Positions 1 to 9,010 of a DNA stretch of 64,000 nucleotides are shown in pieces. The notes beneath the pieces are model-generated. The model was not told the origin of the DNA, searched no databases, and saw only the letters and a list, made by a program, of their open reading frames with translations. The position numbers and the translations under genes were made by a program. Positions within the stretch are counted from its first letter, which is position 1. Every line of letters begins with the position of its first letter. Source of the DNA: Myxococcales bacterium (lineage in GTDB: Bacteria; Myxococcota; Polyangia; Nannocystales; Nannocystaceae); contig JAEUJW010000081.1 of NCBI GenBank assembly GCA_016793465.1, positions 186,001 to 250,000 of the forward strand, written 5' to 3'.

Positions 1-297
1 CGCGGCCGACGAACTGTCGACGGCCTGGGGGGCGCGCGCGGCGGGATCGCGGACGGCGCGGTCGTGACGCAGCCACACGGCCAGCAGGGCGGCGGCGGCG
101 AGCAGGACGGCGGCGGGCAGGAAGCGGGTCGGCGAGCGGGCGGGCGGGGCGACCGGCGCCGCGGGGGCGGCGTGGAGGTCGGCCTCGATGCGGCGCCAGG
201 CGGCGCTGCGCTCCCCGGCGGGCATGCGCTCGAGCGCGCGGTAGTCGGCGAGGAGGGCCCGCAGTTCGTCGTCGGGTCGATGGTCGTGGGGCCTCAT
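1..297 (-). CDS. anti-sigma-like membrane protein, cut by the left edge
   Basis: Only the first 99 residues are inside the window. The visible part has an acidic and Arg-rich N-terminal region of about 45 residues, an Ala/Pro linker, and one membrane segment at about residues 60-76 (LPAAVLLAAAALLAVWL) followed by charged residues. Its ATG (297-295) overlaps the TGA of the ECF sigma gene upstream in an ATGA arrangement, so the two are translationally coupled. A small single-pass protein in this position is usually the membrane anchor or anti-sigma partner of the sigma factor. That role is inferred from position, because no zinc-finger (HxxxCxxC) motif is visible in the part that can be read. 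Confidence 0.65.
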   Translation of the reverse strand, partial: MRPHDHRPDDELRALLADYRALERMPAGERSAAWRRIEADLHAAPAAPVAPPARSPTRFLPAAVLLAAAALLAVWLRHDRAVRDPAARAPQAVDSSSAA

Positions 298-845
298 GGT
301 GCGTCTCCCTGCCTGGCGCGGCGGGCCTCGGCGACGAACCGCGCGAATTGCTCGCGGACGGCGCGGAGGCGGGTGTACAAGGTGTTGATATTGACGCCGG
401 TCTGGCTGGCGATCTCCGGGACCGTCATGCCCTCGATGTCGACGAGCGTGAACACGAGGCGGGCGTCGTCGCCGGTGCCGGCGAGGAACCTCTCGACGAG
501 CGCGTGGGCCTCGCGGCGGGCCACGTAGTCGTCGGGGCCGGGGCCGGGCACCGGCTGCGGGCCGGCGGCGACGCGGCGCAGGTGACGGGCGGCGCCGCGG
601 TGGTGGTGCAGCGCGGTGTTGCGGGCGATGCCGAACAGCCAGGCGCGGAGGCTCGAGCGGCCGTCGTAGTCGGCGAGCCGGCGGTGGACGACGAGGAAGA
701 TCTCATTAAAGACATCGTCGCGGCCGGCGTCGTCGACGCGCAGGTGCCGGAGCAGGCGCCACACGAAGTCGGCGTGCTCGCGGTAGACCTCGGCGAGGGT
801 CAGGGCGCGGGGCTCGGGCTCGGCGTGGAGGGCGGGGGGCTTCAC
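294..845 (-). CDS. ECF-family RNA polymerase sigma factor
   Basis: This 183-residue protein has the two-domain layout of extracytoplasmic-function sigma factors. Region 2 lies at about residues 18-85 (YREHADFVWRLLRHL, then the AWLFGIARNTA helix that contacts the -10 element). Region 4 lies at about residues 112-168 and contains the helix-turn-helix MTVPEIASQTGVNINTLYTRL that reads the -35. It starts with GTG at 845 and its stop overlaps the start of the membrane protein downstream. A 70-base gap separates it from the outer-membrane-like gene 916-1944 on the same strand. The FN pair near residue 46 uses TTT AAT, which is unusual in this G/C-ending gene. Confidence 0.9.
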   Translation of the reverse strand: MKPPALHAEPEPRALTLAEVYREHADFVWRLLRHLRVDDAGRDDVFNEIFLVVHRRLADYDGRSSLRAWLFGIARNTALHHHRGAARHLRRVAAGPQPVPGPGPDDYVARREAHALVERFLAGTGDDARLVFTLVDIEGMTVPEIASQTGVNINTLYTRLRAVREQFARFVAEARRARQGDAP

Positions 846-915
846 CGTACGGATGGGGATTTCCCGGGGCGCGGGCGTTCCGTTGCTGGCGAAGAGTTTA
901 ATTTGGGAGCGCCTC

Positions 916-1944
916 TCAAAAGCGGGCCTCGAGGCCGAGGGCGGCCCGCAGCGACGCGGGGGCGGGCTTGTGGATGTCGCCGAGGTTCTCGACCGCGAAG
1001 CGGGCGCGGATCAGCGGGACGGCGACGTCGAGGCCCAGCCACCCGGCGATCCACGGGCGCGGGGCCCAGGCCAGCGCGGGGCCGGCGGTGACAGCGAGCC
1101 ACGGCAGGCGCACGCGCCGGGGGTCGTCGACGCCGAAGCCGTCGCCGCGGGCCTGGCCGGCCTCGACGCCGAGGCACAGCGGGACCTCGAGCGGGCCCGG
1201 GCGGACCACGCCGCAGCCGCGCAGGCCGAGGGCCCACAGGCGGATCGCGCCGCCGACGGCGGGGGCGACGGCGCTGGTGGCCCGCGTCGGGGCGCGGTAG
1301 ACGGCGCCGAGCTCGACGCGCCAGCGCGGCCCGATCAGGCCGACGCCGGGGCTGAGCTGCGGGCCGACGCGCGGCATGCCGAGCGCCTCGAGGCCGCCGG
1401 CGAGGCGCAGGAAGCCGCGCACGCGACGGGGCGGCCTCGCGGGCGCGGGTCGGGGTCCGGCGGCGATCGGATCGGGCGCGAGGTCGGCGGTCGCGGGCGA
1501 CGGCGACGGATCCGGGGCGGGCTCGGCGGGCGGCGCCACGATCGGATCGGCGGGCGGCTGGGCGGCGGGCGGCGCCACGATCGGGTCGGCCGGCGGCTGG
1601 GCGGCGGCCGGCGCGGGCTCGGGCACGCGGAGGTCGGGGTCGACGACGAGGGCGGTGATGAAGGCGGCCGCCGCGGACACGCTGGCGCAGGTCGGGCCGC
1701 TGACGCTGCGGGCCCCGGGACCGTCGGGGGTGATGAGGGCGAGCTCGGCGGACCAGGCGTCCTGCTGCGCGCGCACGGTGACGACCACGCGGATCGGCGG
1801 GCCCGCGGCGACGCCGGCGAGGTGGCCGGCGAGGCTGCGGCGAAACTGGTCCGAGGGACAGGTCGGATCGCCGTCCCACTGCACGTCGACGCCGTCGAGC
1901 GCGGCGGGTCCCGCGAGGGTGAGCGCGAGCGCGACGAGCCGCAC
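916..1944 (-). CDS. predicted outer-membrane protein with Pro-rich linker
   Basis: A 342-residue exported protein that I do not recognise as a named family. It has a short signal peptide (RLVALALTLAGPAALD), an N-terminal periplasmic part of about 110 residues, and a Pro/Ala linker holding two copies of AAQPPADPIVAPP. A C-terminal region of about 160 residues of alternating polar and hydrophobic stretches ends in Phe (ALGLEARF), as outer-membrane beta-barrels do. The GTG start is set by a TAGCCT hexamer seven bases upstream. It lies just upstream of the sigma and anti-sigma pair on the same strand, an arrangement common for envelope-stress modules. The barrel assignment is an inference from the pattern. 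Confidence 0.6.
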   Translation of the reverse strand: MRLVALALTLAGPAALDGVDVQWDGDPTCPSDQFRRSLAGHLAGVAAGPPIRVVVTVRAQQDAWSAELALITPDGPGARSVSGPTCASVSAAAAFITALVVDPDLRVPEPAPAAAQPPADPIVAPPAAQPPADPIVAPPAEPAPDPSPSPATADLAPDPIAAGPRPAPARPPRRVRGFLRLAGGLEALGMPRVGPQLSPGVGLIGPRWRVELGAVYRAPTRATSAVAPAVGGAIRLWALGLRGCGVVRPGPLEVPLCLGVEAGQARGDGFGVDDPRRVRLPWLAVTAGPALAWAPRPWIAGWLGLDVAVPLIRARFAVENLGDIHKPAPASLRAALGLEARF

Positions 1945-1957
1945 GCGCGCGAGGCTA
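1945..1957 (-). promoter_or_regulatory. leaderless -10 element of the 916-1944 gene
   Basis: TAGCCT at 1957-1952 lies seven bases before the GTG start at 1944, so the mRNA should begin at or next to the start codon. No convincing -35 is seen. Confidence 0.5.
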
Positions 1958-2029
1958 GCCGGGGACGCGCGCGCGCGAAAGGCCCGGCGGGGCGTTGAGG
2001 ACGCGGGCCGACGGCGCTGCGGGTCTTCT

Positions 2030-2287
2030 GCGGGATCGGCGGCCGTCGGCCGTGTGCGGCGGCGCGTGCCTGCAGGCCCCGATCACCGGCGCGTAGCGGT
2101 AACGCAGGCCGTCGTCGCCGAACGCGCAGACGAGGCGCGGCGCGGGGACCGTGCGCCCGTAGGTCGAAGCGCGGGGCGGCGGCCTCGATCTCGGCGAGCA
2201 CGCCGCGGCGCTCGTCGGGGCCGAGGAATCCGGGAAGTAGTCGACGACGGCGCCGCGCGGATCGTCGAGGATGCGCTCGCGGTCCAT
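2030..2287 (-). pseudogene. remnant of an AlkB-like 2-oxoglutarate/Fe(II) dioxygenase
   Basis: Reading from the ATG at 2287 gives MDRERILDDPRGAVVDYFPD. The sense then continues one frame over as FLGPDERRGVLAEIEAAAP, and returns to the first frame as YGRTVPAPRLVCAFGDDGL followed by RYRYAPVIGA before similarity ends. The block GRTVPxPRL...GDxGLxYxY is characteristic of AlkB-family DNA or protein dealkylases. At least two frameshifts and the loss of the catalytic HxD...H region mark it as a dead N-terminal fragment of about 80 codons. Functional AlkB proteins are about 200 residues long. The family call rests on motif recognition alone. Confidence 0.55.
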
Positions 2288-2390
2288 GAGCGCCGCACCT
2301 GACAGGCGCCGCAGGAGCGGCACAAGGCGGGGCGCGAGCGCTCGTCGTCGGGTTCGATCGTGACGGATGTCGGCGAGTGCGCGGGGCGGC

Positions 2391-2478
2391 GTAATCACAT
2401 ATGCATGCGCCGCGGGCGATCGTGACGACGACGTCGGCGGGGCGGAGTAATTACATATGCATGCGCCGCGGGCGATCG
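2391..2478. repeat. 32-bp direct repeat with ATGCAT core in an intergenic region
   Basis: Two copies at 2391-2422 and 2447-2478, 56 bases apart, differ at one position. Both contain ACATATGCATGC followed by GCCGCGGGCGATCG. They are the most A/T-rich part of the 530-base gap between the AlkB-like remnant and the CAP lipoprotein. A regulatory role is possible but unproven. I see no gene in the rest of 2288-2817. Confidence 0.7.
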
Positions 2479-2817
2479 CGGCGCGTGGTGACGATAGCGT
2501 GCTCGCGGCGGTGCGGTTTGGCGACGCAATGCCGGGGATGCAACAATGGCGTGGGGCCGCGAGCCCGCGGCGCGGGGGCCGCGAATGCGCCGGCGCGCGG
2601 GGCCGCAGAGCGGCGTTCTGCCGGGGTCTGTGGGCGTTCCGGGCCGTGTCGACACGGCGACGCGGGACGAACCTGCGCGGCGGTGCGTGCATTCGGGCGC
2701 TCGAACGGCGGTGATGGGGGCGGCGTGCGCTGCATACAGACCCCGGCAAAACAGCACTGTCCGGCGGCTTGTCAGGGGGTGCGGTGATTCGCTAGGTTGG
2801 CCGCTCGGAGGGTTCGA

Positions 2818-3633
<816 letters not shown>

Positions 3634-3711
3634 GCGCGGCGGCGAGGCCTCGCGGTCCGCGTCGCCGCGGACGCGAGGCCGTCGTCGTGTTCGCCCGGGC
3701 GCGGCGCCGGC

Positions 3712-3858
3712 TCAAGGAGGCGGGGGCGACGATGCGGCCGGGGCCGCGTCGGCGCCGTCCTCGGTGTGACAGCGGTTGCAGTCGCCGTCCATCTGCGGCG
3801 CGAGCATCGCGCGCCGAGCCATCGCCGGTCGGCGGCGGCTGTGCGCGTGCGGATCGTC
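3712..3858 (-). pseudogene. C-terminal remnant with a CxxCH haem-type motif
   Basis: An open reading of 48 codons (DDPHAHSRRRPAMARRAM, then DGDCNRCHTEDGADAAP) ends at a TGA at 3714-3712 and has no plausible start. One frame over, the last part reads GPGRIVAPAS. The GDCNxCHT...GAPGRI tail is one I associate with the C-terminus of exported multi-domain myxobacterial proteins, so this looks like a frameshifted leftover of such a gene. The family recognition is tentative. Nothing else is seen in 3634-3913. Confidence 0.35.
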
Positions 3859-3913
3859 GTTCGCGGCTCGTCACGAACGCGCGGGCCGTCTGCAGCGGAC
3901 GGCGGCGCTGACG

Positions 3914-5299
3914 TCAGGCGGGCGGCGGGCGGCGGGCGCGGGCGGCGAGCTGCTGCAGCTCCTTGAAGCGGCCGGGGGCGCGGACCTCGAGGTAGCGGAG
4001 GATCTTGTCGCGGACCATCGGGCGCACGCGGAAGAACGGCGCGGCGGGGTCGCGGACCGAGGGCTCGCGCTCGAACCAGTCCTGGATGCGGGCCACGTTC
4101 TCGTCGGGGAAGCACACGGCGAGCGAGTCCTCGTCGACGCGGTCGAGGAAGCACACGCGCAGGAACCACTCGCGCTCGCGGTCGGTCATCCAGCGGGTCA
4201 CGCGGTCGTGGAAGCGGGTCAGGAAGACCACCGAGTCGCCGCCGTAGTCGCCGGCCTCCTCGACGGCGAGGCTGATGAGGAACGGGTAGCCCTGGGTGGC
4301 CTCGAACAGCGCGGCGTGGCGGTCCTCGGGGATGCCGGCGGCGGCGAACACCGCGTGGGCGGCGGGGGCGTCGAACGGGCGCAGGCGGATCTGCTCGCGC
4401 AGGTGGCGGCGGCAGTGCTGGGCCCAGCCGGGGTGGGTGGTCTCGAGGTCGTCGCGGCCGAGGATGATGAGCACCGTCTGGAACGGCGCGGCGGCCAGCT
4501 CGGGGACCAGGGCCCCGACCAGGAAGTCGCCGAGCAGGCCGGCGATCGCCTCGTAGTCGTCGAGCACGAGGATCAGCCGGCGCAGGCCGGGGATCGGCGG
4601 CTGGGTCAGGCGGACGACGTCGCGGCGCTCCCACCCGGACAGCGCGGCGGACAGGTCGGTGCGCAGCTCGCTGGCGGTGTAGGCGTAGAGGTCGCGCTTG
4701 ACGCGGTTGCGCCGGGTGATGCCGAGCAGGTCGCGCACGGGGCCCCACAGCGCGGTCGAGTCGCGCAGGCCGGGCAGGCCGCGCACCACGTCCCAGGCCT
4801 CGTCGAGCGCCTTCTCGACGTCGCCGTCGTCGATGCGGGTGACGTCGAGGGCGAGGCGGCTCTTGGGCACGGCCTTGTTGAGCACGCGGGCGTTGCGCAG
4901 CAGGGCCACGGCGGCGCGGCGCACGGGGTCGGGGGCGCCCTGTTTGGCGAGCTCGGCGACGGCGCGCTCGACCAGGTCGCGGTGCAGGGCGGCGAGCTCG
5001 CGCAGGTGCGGGAAGTAGTCGCGGGTGCGGTCGGCGGGCGGGCCCAGGCTGCGGCGGAACAGCTGGCCCTCGACGAGGCCGAGGAAGTCGCCGCGGGTGT
5101 CGGGGTTGGCGGCGTCGGCGGACAGCACGAGCCAGCCGTGCTCGGCCGGCTCGACCGCCTCGAGCACGTGGGCCAGGAGGAAGCTCTTGCCGACCCCGCC
5201 GGGGCCGCTGACGCCGACGATGGAGAGGCCGTCGGGCGCGGCCTCGATCGCGTGGAGGAGGCGGGTGACCTCGGAGCCGCGGTGGATGTCGGTGGCCAT
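3914..5299 (-). CDS. STAND/AAA-type P-loop ATPase
   Basis: A 461-residue cytoplasmic protein with Walker A GPGGVGKS at residues 32-39 and Walker B LILVLDDYE at 242-250. An arginine-rich sensor region follows, and a winged-helix-like C-terminal half of about 200 residues. This order is that of STAND or NACHT-like signalling ATPases, which bind ATP to switch state and act through a partner. No effector, TPR or WD domain is attached, so its output is unknown. The gene stands alone. The possible -10 TTATCC at 5318-5313 would leave a leader of only a few bases. It is divergent from the TSP3 lipoprotein at 5401. Confidence 0.75.
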   Translation of the reverse strand: MATDIHRGSEVTRLLHAIEAAPDGLSIVGVSGPGGVGKSFLLAHVLEAVEPAEHGWLVLSADAANPDTRGDFLGLVEGQLFRRSLGPPADRTRDYFPHLRELAALHRDLVERAVAELAKQGAPDPVRRAAVALLRNARVLNKAVPKSRLALDVTRIDDGDVEKALDEAWDVVRGLPGLRDSTALWGPVRDLLGITRRNRVKRDLYAYTASELRTDLSAALSGWERRDVVRLTQPPIPGLRRLILVLDDYEAIAGLLGDFLVGALVPELAAAPFQTVLIILGRDDLETTHPGWAQHCRRHLREQIRLRPFDAPAAHAVFAAAGIPEDRHAALFEATQGYPFLISLAVEEAGDYGGDSVVFLTRFHDRVTRWMTDREREWFLRVCFLDRVDEDSLAVCFPDENVARIQDWFEREPSVRDPAAPFFRVRPMVRDKILRYLEVRAPGRFKELQQLAARARRPPPA

Positions 5300-5363
5300 G
5301 GGCGCGGCGGGAGGATAACGCGGTGAAGCGCGGTGCGGGCGCGAGGGTTGCGCGGGTGCGGCT

Positions 5364-5400
5364 TTGCGCGGGGCCGCGGGGCGGTGGTACCGTCGTGCCC
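5364..5400 (+). promoter_or_regulatory. promoter of the TSP3 lipoprotein, leaderless
   Basis: TTGCGC (5364-5369), an 18-base spacer, then TACCGT (5388-5393), seven bases before the ATG at 5401. Confidence 0.55.
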
Positions 5401-5880
5401 ATGGGCCGAACCCGCATCCTGCTCCCCGCTCTGCTGCTCCTCGCCTGCGCGCAGCCGTCGCAGCCGACGTCGACCGCGCCGGCGCTCCGCGCCACCAGCG
5501 GCCCCGTGGTCGTGCCCCAGCCGATCAAGGCGGCGCCCGACCGCGACGGCGACCGCGTGTACGACTACAAGGACGAGTGCCCCGACCAGCCGGGCTCGCT
5601 GCGCGACGGGTGCCCGTACACCGACACCGATCGCGACGGGATCTCGGACAAGTACGACAAGTGCCCGACCGCGCCCGAGCCGCGGCACGGCCACGCGGAC
5701 AAGGACGGCTGCCCGATCGCGCCGCCGCCGGCGCCGATCCCCCCGCCGCCGGGCGTGCCGCAGACGCCGCCCGTGGGCGCCCCGCCGCCGCCCGCGGGCG
5801 CGCCGGCGCCGGCGCCTCCGGCCGGGGCCCCGCCGCCCGCGCCGCCGGCCGGGACCACCCCCGCGGCCCCGCCGGGCTGA
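5401..5880 (+). CDS. lipoprotein with thrombospondin type 3 calcium-binding repeats
   Basis: A 159-residue lipoprotein with lipobox LLLAC (Cys16 region). The start at 5401 is set by that signal peptide and by a -10 hexamer directly upstream; an upstream in-frame ATG would destroy the signal. Residues about 42-100 hold DRDGDRVYDYKDECPDQPGS, TDRDGISDKYDKCP and ADKDGCP, the Asp-rich repeats of thrombospondin type 3 that bind calcium. The last 55 residues are a Pro/Ala tail with repeated PPAGAP units, probably spanning the wall or periplasm. It lacks the OmpA domain that often follows such repeats in Gram-negatives. Confidence 0.85.
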   Translation: MGRTRILLPALLLLACAQPSQPTSTAPALRATSGPVVVPQPIKAAPDRDGDRVYDYKDECPDQPGSLRDGCPYTDTDRDGISDKYDKCPTAPEPRHGHADKDGCPIAPPPAPIPPPPGVPQTPPVGAPPPPAGAPAPAPPAGAPPPAPPAGTTPAAPPG

Positions 5881-5890
5881 GACGGGAGCG

Positions 5891-6029
5891 CGTGTGCCCG
5901 ACGAGCGCGCGTCGCTCGAGCGCGAGTCGGCCGCGCGCGGGAGGACACGCCCGCGGACACGCCGGGCCGGGTCGGGGGCGCGTGAGTCCGACGAGCGCGC
6001 GTCGCTCGAGCGCGAGTCGGCCGCGCGCG
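5891..6029. repeat. 49-bp direct repeat between convergent genes
   Basis: Near-identical 49-base copies at 5891-5939 and 5981-6029, 90 bases apart. Each contains CGTCGCTCGAGCGCGAG, which is itself a dyad around CTCGAG. They lie between the ends of the TSP3 lipoprotein and the phytochelatin synthase. Confidence 0.75.
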
Positions 6030-6049
6030 TGGTATCGACGTGTCGCGGA

Positions 6050-6082
6050 CGAACTGCCACGATTCGCAATCGTGGCAGTTCG
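6050..6082. terminator. perfect 15-bp hairpin between convergent genes
   Basis: Arms CGAACTGCCACGATT (6050-6064) and its exact complement (6068-6082) enclose a three-base loop. The position between two converging genes suggests a bidirectional terminator, although no T-run follows on either strand. Confidence 0.7.
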
Positions 6083-6107
6083 CGGGGTGTGACGATAGTG
6101 CGGGCGC

Positions 6108-7241
6108 TCAGCCGCAGCGGCTGCACGACCCGCGGGTGAGCTCGGTGAGGTCGGCGAGCTGGCGGCGGATATGCTCGCACTCGTCGCGGAGGGCCGCGGG
6201 CAGGCCGGCGGGGTCGAGCAGGGCGCGCAGCGCGGCGCGGAGGTCGGCGGCGAGCGGCGACCACACCTCGTCGGGGAGGGCGAGCAGCAGCAGGGCGGCG
6301 GCGTCGGGGTCCCACGGCGGGACGGCGTGGGCGGCGGCGGCGGCGTGCACGGGGGCGGCGCGCAGGTCGGCGAGCAGGGCCTCGGCGGCGGCGGCGTGCT
6401 CGTGGAGGGCGAGGGCGCGGCGCTCGAGCGCGAGGGGCAGGCGGGCGGCGGCGGCGAGGGCGACGCGCAGGGCCGCGGGTACGTCGGTCGGGGCGGCGGC
6501 GGCGAGGTCGGCGAGCAGGCCGGCGAGCGCGGCGGAGAAGCCCTCGAGGCCGCCGTCGCTGCAGCGGGCGGTGAACAGCAGGCTGGCGGGGCGGTCGCTG
6601 CGGCGCAGGGCGACGTAGCCGCGGGGGCGGCCGGTGGCGGGGTCGAGCGGCTGCATGGCGGCGTGCAGCGCGGGCAGCGGGACCCAGTGCGGGGGGTACT
6701 TGAAGCGGGCGACGTCGAGGACGAGCACGTGGTCGCTGGCGCGGTCGTAGCCGCCGACCGGGGAGAAGTGGCCGCCGCCGGTCTGGCCGAGGGCGGCGCG
6801 GTCGTAGGCGACGACGAGGGCCGGGTCGAGCTCGGAGGCGGCGGCGGCGGCGACGGCGGCGCGCAGGTCGGACTCGGAGTCGGCGCGGCGGACGTCGGCG
6901 CTGGCGCCGTTGCAGCGGGCCAGGCAGGCCAGCTCGTCGAGGGTGATGCCGCGGCTGCGCACGCGCTCGAGCGAGGCGCAGCAGTCGAGCAGCTCCTCGG
7001 AGAACCACCGCCACGGGCCCTTCCACAGCCGGCCGGGGTCGACGCCGAGGGCGTTGAGCACCACGACGAGCGAGCCGAGGCCGCAGAACGCCGGGTCGGC
7101 CTGGGTGTGGTGCTGCTCGATCAGCGGGAAGAACGAGCTCATGCCGCCGCTCGCGCGGGCGGCGTCGAACAGGGCGCGGCCCGCGGGCGAGGCGAAGGCG
7201 ACGAGCGGCGGGGGCAGCGGGCGGCGGTAGAGGCTGTGCAT
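6108..7241 (-). CDS. full-length phytochelatin synthase (gamma-glutamylcysteine dipeptidyl transpeptidase)
   Basis: A 377-residue protein predicted to condense glutathione into phytochelatins that chelate Cd, Zn, Cu or As, releasing glycine. The papain-like catalytic domain fills residues about 10-225: Cys53 in DPAFCGLGSLVVVLNALG, His158 in GGGHFSPVGGY and Asp176 in LVLDVARFKYPPHWVPL. These match the Cys56-His162-Asp180 triad of Arabidopsis PCS1 almost residue for residue, including the DPGRLWKGPWRWF segment. Most bacterial homologues stop after the catalytic domain. This one keeps about 150 more residues, ending in a Cys pair (SCSRCG), like eukaryotic enzymes. GAAGGA precedes the ATG, and the caspase/FGE gene ends 23 bases upstream, so the two may be cotranscribed. 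Confidence 0.92.
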   Translation of the reverse strand: MHSLYRRPLPPPLVAFASPAGRALFDAARASGGMSSFFPLIEQHHTQADPAFCGLGSLVVVLNALGVDPGRLWKGPWRWFSEELLDCCASLERVRSRGITLDELACLARCNGASADVRRADSESDLRAAVAAAAASELDPALVVAYDRAALGQTGGGHFSPVGGYDRASDHVLVLDVARFKYPPHWVPLPALHAAMQPLDPATGRPRGYVALRRSDRPASLLFTARCSDGGLEGFSAALAGLLADLAAAAPTDVPAALRVALAAAARLPLALERRALALHEHAAAAEALLADLRAAPVHAAAAAHAVPPWDPDAAALLLLALPDEVWSPLAADLRAALRALLDPAGLPAALRDECEHIRRQLADLTELTRGSCSRCG

Positions 7242-7264
7242 GCGGACATGTCCTTCGGGTCAGA

Positions 7265-8998
7265 TCAGCGGGCGCAGCGCAGGCCCACGGTGCTGAAGCC
7301 GGAGCGCGGGTTGAGGCCGTAGCGGTAGGCGGCGCGCAGGACGGTGGCGGCGTCGTAGTAGCTACCGCCGCGGATCACCCGGACCTGGCCGTCGAGCGGG
7401 CCGCGCGGGTCGGTGCGCCAGTAGCCGCGGTGCTCGTAGGTGCGGGCGTCGTACCAGTCGTGGACCCACTCGGAGGCGTTGCCGGCGAGGTCGTGCACGC
7501 CCTCGGGGGTGGCGCCGGCGGGGTGGCTGCCGACCGGGCGCAGGTGCTCGCCGCAGCCGTCGAAGTGGGCGCGCGCGCAGGTCGGCGGGGCGTCGCCCCA
7601 GGGGAAGCGGCGGCGCTCCAGGCCGGCGGCGGCGCGCTCCCACTCGGCCTCGGTCGGCAGGTGCTTGCCGCGGGCGTCGCAGTAGGCCTCGGCCTGGGAC
7701 CACGTGACGCACACGGCGGGCAGGTCGGGGCCGATCATGCCGGCGGGCACGGCGGCGCCGCGCACGAAGGCGTCGCCGGTCCACACGAAGCAGCGCGCGG
7801 GGTCGATCGGCGTGCACACGCCGGCGTCGACGCACCGTCGATATTCGGCCTGGGTGACCTCGCGGCGATCGATGCGCAGGCGCGACAGGCGGAGGCGGCC
7901 CGGCGGGCGCTCGTCGGGCTCGCAGTCGCGGTCGTCGGCGCGCGGGCAGCCCATGGTGAAGCTGGCGCGCTCGAGGGCGACCATCGTGTCCTCGCTGAAC
8001 AGCACCGGCTCGGCGTGGAGCTCGCGCTCGGAGACCGCGGGGGCGCCGGGCGGGCGCAGCCGGGCGAACGGCGGCGGGGGCTCGTCGACGCGGCGGGCCA
8101 GCAGGAGGTCGACGCCGTGGAGGCTCGGCTCGGGGCGCGGCCCGTCGACGACGGCGGCGCGCAGGCTGACGGCGACGTGGCGCAGGACCTCGAGGGCGCG
8201 GACGTTGTGGTTGCCGTCGCGGTCGGCCCAGCCGCGCAGGCCGCCGAGCGCGAGGTAGGCGAGCGCGGGGAAGCGGGTGCCGGGCAGGTCGGCGGTGCAG
8301 CCGGGGCCGCGGCCGCTGCTGAAGACGGCGACGTCGGCGGGCTCGCGGCGGGCGCGTCGCGGGCCGACCCACTCGCGGGCCTGGCGGCTGCGCAGCGCGG
8401 CGCGGGTGGTGCGCGGCGAGGCGAACGGCGGCGGCGGCGGCGTGGCGGTGCCGGCCGCCGCGGGGCCGTCGGCGAGGCAACCGTCGAGCACGGCGACGGC
8501 GCGGGCGTGGCGGCCGTAGGCGACGCGGCCGATCGCGTGCTCGAGCGAGTAGGCGGCGCCGTCGCGCAGGCGCAGGTCGCCGTAGGCGCCCGCGTCGCGG
8601 CTGCCGATGTGACCGACGACGACCAGCCAGAGCGCGCCGTGGCGGGCGCCGCGGCGGGCGGCCTCGATCGCGCGCGAGATCCGGCGAGGGGTCGCGTCGG
8701 CGTCGCGCAGCAGGTGGATCCGCGGGGGGCGCAGGCCGCGGGCCTCGCGGAACCACCGGTACCAGGCGGCGGCCGCCGCGTGCGCGCCGGGGCGATCGGG
8801 GAGGCCCTCGTAGTCGCCGATCGCGACGATCACGGCGGCGTCCTCGCCGCCGCCGGGTGGTCTGTCGGCGGGGGCGAGCAGGTCGGGCCACGCGCCGCCG
8901 CCGGGCATCGCCCCGGGCGCCGCGCTGCTCGGCAGACCCGCGGGCCAGCCGCAGGCGGCGAGGGCGAGGGTCAGCGCTGCGAGCCGCGGACGAGGCAC
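7265..8998 (-). CDS. lipoprotein with caspase-like and formylglycine-generating-enzyme-like domains
   Basis: A 577-residue predicted lipoprotein (lipobox ALAAC, Cys16) starting at GTG 8998; a longer reading upstream would bury the signal peptide. Residues about 52-330 resemble a caspase/peptidase C14 fold: a beta strand AAVIVAIGDYEGLP, a His in LVVVGHIG (130) and a Cys in VAVLDGCLADG (174) at the spacing of the catalytic dyad. Residues about 345-577 form a sulfatase-modifying-factor (FGE-sulfatase) domain with FTMGCP, DRREVTQAEY, LPTEAEWE, ERRRFPWGD, DLAGNASEWVHDWY and VIRGGSYY. These domains often serve as ligand-binding folds rather than true oxidases. Protease activity is inferred and would need testing. 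The gene lies just upstream of phytochelatin synthase. Confidence 0.82.
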   Translation of the reverse strand: MPRPRLAALTLALAACGWPAGLPSSAAPGAMPGGGAWPDLLAPADRPPGGGEDAAVIVAIGDYEGLPDRPGAHAAAAAWYRWFREARGLRPPRIHLLRDADATPRRISRAIEAARRGARHGALWLVVVGHIGSRDAGAYGDLRLRDGAAYSLEHAIGRVAYGRHARAVAVLDGCLADGPAAAGTATPPPPPFASPRTTRAALRSRQAREWVGPRRARREPADVAVFSSGRGPGCTADLPGTRFPALAYLALGGLRGWADRDGNHNVRALEVLRHVAVSLRAAVVDGPRPEPSLHGVDLLLARRVDEPPPPFARLRPPGAPAVSERELHAEPVLFSEDTMVALERASFTMGCPRADDRDCEPDERPPGRLRLSRLRIDRREVTQAEYRRCVDAGVCTPIDPARCFVWTGDAFVRGAAVPAGMIGPDLPAVCVTWSQAEAYCDARGKHLPTEAEWERAAAGLERRRFPWGDAPPTCARAHFDGCGEHLRPVGSHPAGATPEGVHDLAGNASEWVHDWYDARTYEHRGYWRTDPRGPLDGQVRVIRGGSYYDAATVLRAAYRYGLNPRSGFSTVGLRCAR

Positions 8999-9010
8999 GG
9001 CCTCAGCGTA
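8999..9010 (-). promoter_or_regulatory. leaderless -10 element of the caspase/FGE gene
   Basis: TACGCT (9010-9005) ends six bases before the GTG at 8998. It supports that GTG as the start rather than upstream in-frame codons. Confidence 0.5.
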
